A model generated the notes under the pieces. It was given only the letters and a program-made list of their open reading frames with translations. It was not told the DNA's origin and ran no database searches. From assembly GCA_946409935.1 (NCBI GenBank), contig CAMJYG010000025.1, positions 1 through 33,053 of the forward strand: a DNA stretch of 33,053 nucleotides, written 5' to 3'. Origin of the DNA: an uncultured Clostridium sp. (GTDB lineage: Bacteria > Bacillota > Clostridia > TANB77 > CAG-508). Shown here one piece after another: positions 26,914-33,053 of this stretch (positions are counted from its first letter, which is position 1; each line of letters starts with the position of its first letter). Both the position numbers and the translations under genes were made by a program.

Positions 26914-29900
26914 TTAATTTAAATATTTTAATGGCATATAAGCATGTCTTCCATCTGATAATATAATTCTACACCAATCAAATCCATTTATATTATTATA
27001 AGTTCCTTTTTCTATAACTGTAACAATCGTCCCCTCTGGTAGTGCTGTTAATTTATCTAATCCAGTACTTGGTCCAATTCTAACATAACATCCTGTTCCA
27101 TCATTAGTTTTTATCTTTGCTGTATAATTACAATTAGTAATATCTTTTATTGTCTTTAAGTATGATCCTGACATATATCCAATTGTTCCATCTGTTAATA
27201 TAACTTTTTGCCAATTACTATTAATTCCTCTTTGTACTGATAATAACACAGTTCCATTGTCTATTGTTTTAATAACGCTAGAATCAGTATTCGCTTCTTT
27301 CCTTAAATTCAGTCCACCATTAGCATTAACTTGTACATTTATCGGTAATATTTCCGAATTATTACTAGGCAATTGGGATAATGTCAAACTCATATTTTCG
27401 TATATTGGTATTATAAATGTAAACTCTGAATCCATTCTGTTCGTATTGGCATATATTCCTCTTAATGTTCTTGCTTCACTATAAGCAGCCATAAGGTTTT
27501 GCATATATTGATGTTCATATAGGCTTGTGCCATTTCTTGTATCTATATCGAATTTATTTTGATATAGTGTATTTTGATAGTTTTCTAACCAATTTTTTTT
27601 ACAGAATGTTATTCCACCTTCAATAGCTTTTTCCATAGAGTCCCATCCATAATATTTAGCTGTTGATAATGCATTATTATATATAGTAGTCCAACTATTA
27701 CCACATGCGCCTATATTGAATGGGTTATAATATGTTTTTCCATCTCCACCATTCATACCTGTCCCAATTGATGTTCCAGAATTTCCTTGCTCTTGTAGTA
27801 ATCTTGCAGTTATGTAATATGAATTTACGTTTGTATTTCTGCAAGCTCTATCAATATCTTTTGCATAATATTGTAAAAATGTACCATTAACTTTATTTTG
27901 TAATCCTTGCAATGTACAAACTCCATCCATATAAGAATTTAAATTTTGAAATTGAAACACATTTGTTTCATCTAAGAAGTTTCTAGGATCCATATAATAT
28001 GCTATGGCTTTTTCCGAAGCACAATACCATCCACTATCATATAATTTTGTACCACATACTGAACAAATCCATTCTCCGCTGTAATTAATTGGAACTAGGT
28101 TTCTTGAATGAACCGCACATTCTCCTGCTGTTATTGAATCAAATTTCAATCCTGTATACAATAATTCAAAATTCCAATTTGGATGTGCTTTTGCCAATAT
28201 TTCTATTCTTTCTTTATACCCCGGATATCTATTACTATCAATATCTATATTAGAATTTCGTTTTGTACTATTAAATCTAAATTTCTGAGAATTGCTTCCA
28301 TCTGCAGAAGTAATTTCAACATTTGTGCAATTGTTTGTTTTTCCTCCTGCTACTGTTAAATACTTACCACTCAGTTTAGAAATTATACTATAGTATCCAT
28401 TTCCAATATCTTTTATTATCCACTTTTGTGCATCTGCTCCATTTTCTCTACATTGCCATACATTTGTATGATTTATTGTATTTCCATTTGCCACATCCAA
28501 TAACATTTTTGAATGTAGAAATTTTATTGTATAGTAGCCTTCTCCTAAATAAGTTAAATTTACTTTTTGACAATTAGCATTATTTTTAGTATATATTTGA
28601 ACATTTGCTCCCGAATCTTTTCTTGCATCTATTACATCTAAAGCCTTGTTGCTATCAACACCTGTTTCTATTTCATATAATCCTTCTTGTATTGTCCTTG
28701 TTCCATAAACTTCATTTAATTTATTAAATTTGAATTTTTGTGAACTATTTCCATTAGCAGAACATATTTCAATATTAGTACAATTTGCTACTTTTCCATC
28801 CGCCACTGTCAAATATGTTTTGCTTAATTTAGATATTATATTGTAATATTCATTCCCAACATCTTTTATTTTCCATTTTTGTGCATCCGAATTATTTGCT
28901 CTACATTGCCATACATTTGTATGATCTTGTGTATTCCCATTTGCTACATCCAATAACATTTCAGAATGCAAAAAGGTTAAAGTATAGTATCCATCTTGTT
29001 CTTTTTTTACTATTACTTTTTGACAATTAGCATCATTTTTAGTATATATTTGAACATTTGCTCCCGAATCTTTTTTTGCATCTATTACATCTAAAGTCTT
29101 GTTGCTATCAACACCTGTTTCTATTTCATATAATCCTTCTTCAATCTCTTTTTCTTGTTCTATTTTATTAAATTTAAATTTTTGAGAATTTCCTTCATTT
29201 ACAAAACTTACTTCAACATTTGTATTATTTGTAATTTCTCCTTTCGCTACTGTTAAATATTTATTACTTAATTTCGATATTATATTATAATATCCATTTC
29301 CAACCTCTTTTATTATCCACTTTTGAGCATCTGATGCATTTTCTCTACATTGCCATACATTTGTATGATCTGCTTTCTTTCCATTTGCTACATCTAGTAA
29401 CATATTTGAATGTACAAAGCTTAAAGTATAATATCCATCTCCTAAATATTTAACATTTACTTTTTGACAATCAGCATATGTATTCCTTGTAAAGATTTGA
29501 ACATTTCCTCCTGACATTATGCTTGCATCTATTACATCTAATACCTTATTACTATCCACACCTGTTTCTATCTCATATGTTCCATCTTCTATTGTTTTTG
29601 TTCCCGCAATCTTTTCAATCTTATTAAATTTGAATTTCTGTGAATTTTTGCCATTTGCAGAACTAATCTCTACATTTGTGCAATTAGACGTTTCATCACC
29701 CGCTACTGTTAAATATGTACTACTTAATTTTGATATTATATTGTAATATCCATTTCCTGCATCTTTAATTATCCATTTTTGTGCATCTGCACCATTTTCT
29801 CTACATTGCCATACATTTGTATGTTCTTCTGTGTTACCGTTTGAAACATCTAATAGCATATTAGAATGGACAAAAGTTAAAGTATAATATCCATTTTCTA

Positions 29901-30597
29901 AATATTTAACTTCTACCTTTTGACATTCTGCATTAATGTTTCTTGTAAAAATTTGGACATTTCCTCCTGAAATCTTGCTTGCATCTATTACGTCTATTAC
30001 TTTATTACTATCTGCTCCTGTCTCTATTTCATATGTTCCATCTTCTATTGTTTTAGTTCCCGTAATCTTTTCAATTTTGTTAAATTTAAATTTTTGAGAA
30101 TTACCGTTTACTAACGAATTTATTTCTATATTAGTACAATTTGCATTTTCTTCATTTGCAGTTGTTAAATATGTATTACTTAATTTTGATATTATATTAT
30201 AATAACCATTTCCAGTGTCTTTTATCATCCATTTTTGAGCATCAGCGCCATTTTCTCTACATTGCCATACATTTGTATGATCTTCTGTGTTACCATTTGA
30301 TACATCCAATAGCATATTGGAATGGACAAAAGTTAAAGTATAATATCCATTTTCTAAATATTTTACCTTTACTTTTTGGCATTCTGCATTAATATTCCTT
30401 GTAAAAATTTGAACATTTCCTCCTGAAATCTTGCTTGCATCAAGTACATCTATTACTTTATTACTATCAACTCCTGTTTCTATCTCATATATCCCATCTT
30501 CTACTAATTGATTTGTATTATTTGCATTTACGTTACAATAACTACAAGCAATCATAACTAAAAAAATAAATATTATCGTTACTAACTTTTTTTTCAA
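26914..30597 (-). CDS. Secreted RICIN-repeat N-acetylglucosaminidase with two SH3 domains
   Basis: A 1227-residue exported protein. After a signal peptide (about 1-26) come five RICIN-type beta-trefoil units of about 147 residues (near 32-770). Each starts GxYEIETGxDSNK and contains W-Q-C-R-x-N and DAQKW. A glucosaminidase domain (about 780-1085) resembles the one at 9456-10967, with MDPRNFLDETNVFQF, a likely catalytic Glu in LLQEQGNSG, and a four-Cys insert (WICSVCG, WYCAS). Two bacterial SH3 domains follow (about 1100-1227). The RICIN units probably bind glycans and the SH3 domains peptidoglycan. The start is a TTG preceded by GAGAGGTG, 14 bases after the M14 gene, so both are in one operon. 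Confidence 0.92.
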   Translation of the reverse strand: MKKKLVTIIFIFLVMIACSYCNVNANNTNQLVEDGIYEIETGVDSNKVIDVLDASKISGGNVQIFTRNINAECQKVKVKYLENGYYTLTFVHSNMLLDVSNGNTEDHTNVWQCRENGADAQKWMIKDTGNGYYNIISKLSNTYLTTANEENANCTNIEINSLVNGNSQKFKFNKIEKITGTKTIEDGTYEIETGADSNKVIDVIDASKISGGNVQIFTRNINAECQKVEVKYLENGYYTLTFVHSNMLLDVSNGNTEEHTNVWQCRENGADAQKWIIKDAGNGYYNIISKLSSTYLTVAGDETSNCTNVEISSANGKNSQKFKFNKIEKIAGTKTIEDGTYEIETGVDSNKVLDVIDASIMSGGNVQIFTRNTYADCQKVNVKYLGDGYYTLSFVHSNMLLDVANGKKADHTNVWQCRENASDAQKWIIKEVGNGYYNIISKLSNKYLTVAKGEITNNTNVEVSFVNEGNSQKFKFNKIEQEKEIEEGLYEIETGVDSNKTLDVIDAKKDSGANVQIYTKNDANCQKVIVKKEQDGYYTLTFLHSEMLLDVANGNTQDHTNVWQCRANNSDAQKWKIKDVGNEYYNIISKLSKTYLTVADGKVANCTNIEICSANGNSSQKFKFNKLNEVYGTRTIQEGLYEIETGVDSNKALDVIDARKDSGANVQIYTKNNANCQKVNLTYLGEGYYTIKFLHSKMLLDVANGNTINHTNVWQCRENGADAQKWIIKDIGNGYYSIISKLSGKYLTVAGGKTNNCTNVEITSADGSNSQKFRFNSTKRNSNIDIDSNRYPGYKERIEILAKAHPNWNFELLYTGLKFDSITAGECAVHSRNLVPINYSGEWICSVCGTKLYDSGWYCASEKAIAYYMDPRNFLDETNVFQFQNLNSYMDGVCTLQGLQNKVNGTFLQYYAKDIDRACRNTNVNSYYITARLLQEQGNSGTSIGTGMNGGDGKTYYNPFNIGACGNSWTTIYNNALSTAKYYGWDSMEKAIEGGITFCKKNWLENYQNTLYQNKFDIDTRNGTSLYEHQYMQNLMAAYSEARTLRGIYANTNRMDSEFTFIIPIYENMSLTLSQLPSNNSEILPINVQVNANGGLNLRKEANTDSSVIKTIDNGTVLLSVQRGINSNWQKVILTDGTIGYMSGSYLKTIKDITNCNYTAKIKTNDGTGCYVRIGPSTGLDKLTALPEGTIVTVIEKGTYNNINGFDWCRIILSDGRHAYMPLKYLN
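28290..30505 (-). repeat. Five tandem RICIN-coding repeats of about 440 bp
   Basis: Five in-frame copies with strong nucleotide similarity encode the RICIN units; the first two and the last two copies are closest to each other. Related units continue in the neighbouring M14 gene (about 31950-33053). This suggests duplication and exchange within and between the two genes. Confidence 0.85.
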
Positions 30598-30611
30598 AGC
30601 CTTTCACCTCT

Positions 30612-33053
30612 CTATTTTATTAATTCTATTAAACTATCCATTATCTCTTTATTACTTATATTTTTCTTCTTATTTGGTGAAATGTCAATTATTATTTTAT
30701 TATTAAATTGAGTATAATTATATGTTTGGTATGAGTCTAAATCTTCATATAGGTCTTCTGTAATATTTTTTGTAACAATATCTTTAAAATATAATTTTCC
30801 TATTCTTCCTAAAATGTATAATTGATTTGAATCTATTAATTTTTGTATAAAATCGTCATATTCATTATTTGTACCGTTTTCCTGTTCTTCTTGCAATTTC
30901 AAATAGTTTTTTTCATCAACTTCGTATTTTAAAATTGTCATTCCATTTATCAATTCTAGTACACTATTTTTTGAATTTTCTTCAATCCAAATTCCATTTT
31001 TTGATGGTAGTTGTTGTTTATAATATTCTACTTCTTGAATAGTTGGTATTTCGCCTTTAACTAAACCTGCATAAGCTATATTAAATTGTTCTTCATCTGT
31101 TATTTCAGAAATAGAATTGCTATATGATTTCTGCATTAATTTTTTCGTAGTATATATTGGCATATTCTTTAACATATTTATAGATGAATTTGTATATTTA
31201 TTATATAAATCATTATTAGATACATCTTGCATATTATAAATCCAACTTGGCAATTCAATTAATGCAGATTGTGCTCCCAAATCATTTCTAGCCCAAGATA
31301 TCAAATATTGTTGTCCATATTGTCCATATTTTTTAGTCGCATATGAGAAATTTGGATAATAATAATCCAATATTTCAGAGTCTCCAATTAAAGAATTTTC
31401 CCAACCATGTAAATCTATTACTAGATTTCTACCATTATATGATTTATGATTAATCAAAAAATCTTTTAGTGCTCCTGCTTCATATGCTTGAAATCCTGCT
31501 GTTCCATTATAATTTCTTGAATCTGTAAATCTTTTATATGTTATTCCACTACATTGCCAATTTCTATTAATATCTATACCTTGATTTCCAGGAGCCCAAC
31601 TCCATAATGTTTTTCTTCCAGGTCCATTATTAGTATATCCATAATATTCTCCATCTGGATTAACAGAAGGGAATATATACACAGTCCAATTTCTTGCAAT
31701 ATAAATATCATTATCACTTACTAATCTATTATAAAAATAATTTGCTATCTCTGTTAAAGCTTGACCGTCCCTATACCAATTGTCTTCAAATCCATGAACT
31801 GCAAATGTTGCAAATAATACATTATTTCCAAATCCGTATTTATAATATTTTAGTTTAGAACCATTAGAATCCCCTTTATGAGCAAGTCCACTATATCCGT
31901 AAACTCCTTCTTCTCCTGAAATTTTTGTCTTATTGAACTTAAACTTTTGCAAATTTCCTTTATTTTCAGAATCAATCTCAATATTTGTCCCACTCGCTAC
32001 TGTTAAATATTTTTCACTAGACTTAGAAATTATATTATAATACCCATTATGTAAATCTTTTATCACCCATTTTTGTGCATCCGAGCCATTTGGATTACAT
32101 TGCCATACATTAGTGTGATTTGTTGTATTTCCATTTGATACATCCAACATCATTCCTGAATGTATAAATTCAAAAGTGTAATATCCGTCTCCAATATATG
32201 TTATTTGTGCTTTTTGGCAATTTGCATTATTCTTAGTATGAATTTGAACATTCGCCCCTGAATAAGTTTGAGCATCTGCCACATCTAATGCCTTATTGCT
32301 ATCTATACCCACTTCAATTTCATATAAACCATCATCTATTGTTTTCACTCCATACAATTCATTTAATACATTAAATTTAAATTTTTGTGAATTGTCATTT
32401 AATTTTGAATTAATTTCTATGTTAGTACAATTTGATATTCCTCCATTTGCAACTGTTAAATATGTATTACTTAATTTTGATATTATATTATAATATCCAT
32501 TTTCAGCCTCTTTTATTATCCATTCTTGTGCATCTGAGTTATTTTGATTACATTGCCATACATTTGTACCGTTTTCAGTTCTACCATTTTCCACATCTAA
32601 CATCTTTCCGGAATGTAAAAATGTTAATGTATAATATCCATCCCCTTGATATTTTATATTTACTTTTTGACAATTTGCATTATTTTTTCTAAATATTTGA
32701 ACATTTGCTCCCGAAAATTTATATGCTTCTATTACATCTATTACTTTGTTACTATCCACTCCCGTTTCTATTTCATATGTCCCATCCTCAATTGTTTTTT
32801 GTCCTTTTATTGCTTCTATCTTATTAAACTTAAATTTTTGAGAATTGTTGTTTAATAACGAATTTATTTCTATATTAGTACAATTTGCAGTTCTTCCATT
32901 TGCTACTGTTAAATATGTATTACTTTGTTTTGATATTATATTGTAATATCCATCTCCCAGATCCTTTAGAACCCATTTTTGTGCGTCTGAACCATTTGGA
33001 TTACATTGCCATACATTTGTACCGTTTTCAGTTCTACCATTTTCCACATCTAA
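30612..33053 (-). CDS. RICIN-repeat M14 metallocarboxypeptidase (5' end outside window)
   Basis: The reading frame is open to the window edge, so the N-terminus and signal peptide are missing; at least 813 residues remain. It begins inside one RICIN unit, followed by two more (ending near 31950). The M14 zinc peptidase domain (about 31900-31100) has HGFED with the His and Glu zinc ligands, INRNW for substrate carboxylate binding, the third ligand in IDLHGWEN and the catalytic Glu in ALIELPS. M14 enzymes of this kind trim peptides, often peptidoglycan stems. The last 170 or so residues are lysine- and acid-rich, with no domain I recognise. It heads the operon with the RICIN glucosaminidase. 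Confidence 0.9.
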   Translation of the reverse strand, partial: LDVENGRTENGTNVWQCNPNGSDAQKWVLKDLGDGYYNIISKQSNTYLTVANGRTANCTNIEINSLLNNNSQKFKFNKIEAIKGQKTIEDGTYEIETGVDSNKVIDVIEAYKFSGANVQIFRKNNANCQKVNIKYQGDGYYTLTFLHSGKMLDVENGRTENGTNVWQCNQNNSDAQEWIIKEAENGYYNIISKLSNTYLTVANGGISNCTNIEINSKLNDNSQKFKFNVLNELYGVKTIDDGLYEIEVGIDSNKALDVADAQTYSGANVQIHTKNNANCQKAQITYIGDGYYTFEFIHSGMMLDVSNGNTTNHTNVWQCNPNGSDAQKWVIKDLHNGYYNIISKSSEKYLTVASGTNIEIDSENKGNLQKFKFNKTKISGEEGVYGYSGLAHKGDSNGSKLKYYKYGFGNNVLFATFAVHGFEDNWYRDGQALTEIANYFYNRLVSDNDIYIARNWTVYIFPSVNPDGEYYGYTNNGPGRKTLWSWAPGNQGIDINRNWQCSGITYKRFTDSRNYNGTAGFQAYEAGALKDFLINHKSYNGRNLVIDLHGWENSLIGDSEILDYYYPNFSYATKKYGQYGQQYLISWARNDLGAQSALIELPSWIYNMQDVSNNDLYNKYTNSSINMLKNMPIYTTKKLMQKSYSNSISEITDEEQFNIAYAGLVKGEIPTIQEVEYYKQQLPSKNGIWIEENSKNSVLELINGMTILKYEVDEKNYLKLQEEQENGTNNEYDDFIQKLIDSNQLYILGRIGKLYFKDIVTKNITEDLYEDLDSYQTYNYTQFNNKIIIDISPNKKKNISNKEIMDSLIELIK

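Noticed and set aside
27257-32855. Plus-strand reading frames opposite the RICIN genes and elsewhere
   Set aside because: They repeat with the RICIN units, have Phe/Leu/Ile-rich shadow composition and no ribosome binding sites.

Overview
The window is very AT-rich and reads as chromosome of an uncultured, Gram-positive, Clostridia-like member of the Bacillota. The signs are SAM-I riboswitch control of metK, TTGACA/TATAAT promoters, GGAGG-type ribosome binding sites, a type I dockerin, and many secreted proteins with SH3, RICIN and cadherin-like domains. TGA is used as a stop, so this is not a Mycoplasma code. All protein genes are on the minus strand except deoD.

Layout. 1-476: tRNA-Asp and tRNA-Val behind a consensus promoter, then a nested palindrome. 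477-1953: metK with promoter, SAM-I aptamer and terminator. 1993-2229: two fold-back repeats, then deoD (+). 3048-9374: housekeeping genes obgE, trpS, an AAA/DUF4143 ATPase and prs, then a membrane-anchored cadherin-like protein. 9456-10967: a secreted glucosaminidase with SH3 and dockerin domains. 11292-14001: a GtrB-type glycosyltransferase, GtrA and UDP-galactopyranose mutase. 14185-25902: a tightly packed ten-gene surface-polysaccharide operon (ABC exporter, several glycosyltransferases, pyruvyl-transferase-like protein, PP-loop ATPase, DUF2142 membrane protein, flippase). 26053-33053: an operon of a RICIN/M14 carboxypeptidase (cut by the window end), a 1227-residue RICIN/glucosaminidase/SH3 protein and a second cadherin-like membrane protein. 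The right two thirds therefore encode synthesis, export and remodelling of the cell envelope.

The most unusual signal is translational. Three genes (obgE, the GtrB-like transferase and the second cadherin-like protein) are each split by one extra base. In all three the upstream frame reads through to a CGG codon, and skipping its C restores the frame as GGA (Gly) followed by AAA or GAA. In my manual scan of about 10,000 codons these three are the only in-frame CGG codons in the window, while CGG occurs about 58 times out of frame. CGA, CGC and CGT are used normally. obgE is normally essential, and in two of the three cases the restored Gly matches a conserved family Gly. I infer that CGG may be an unassigned or hungry codon here and that CGG-A may be a +1 recoding site. 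The alternative is a systematic sequence error.

A second unexplained signal is a family of GTTAC-ended palindromic elements (1993-2150, 2160-2229, 5413-5478, 9400-9454, 11052-11252). The copies that share a core all point the same way, and three of them sit at the 3' ends of minus-strand genes.
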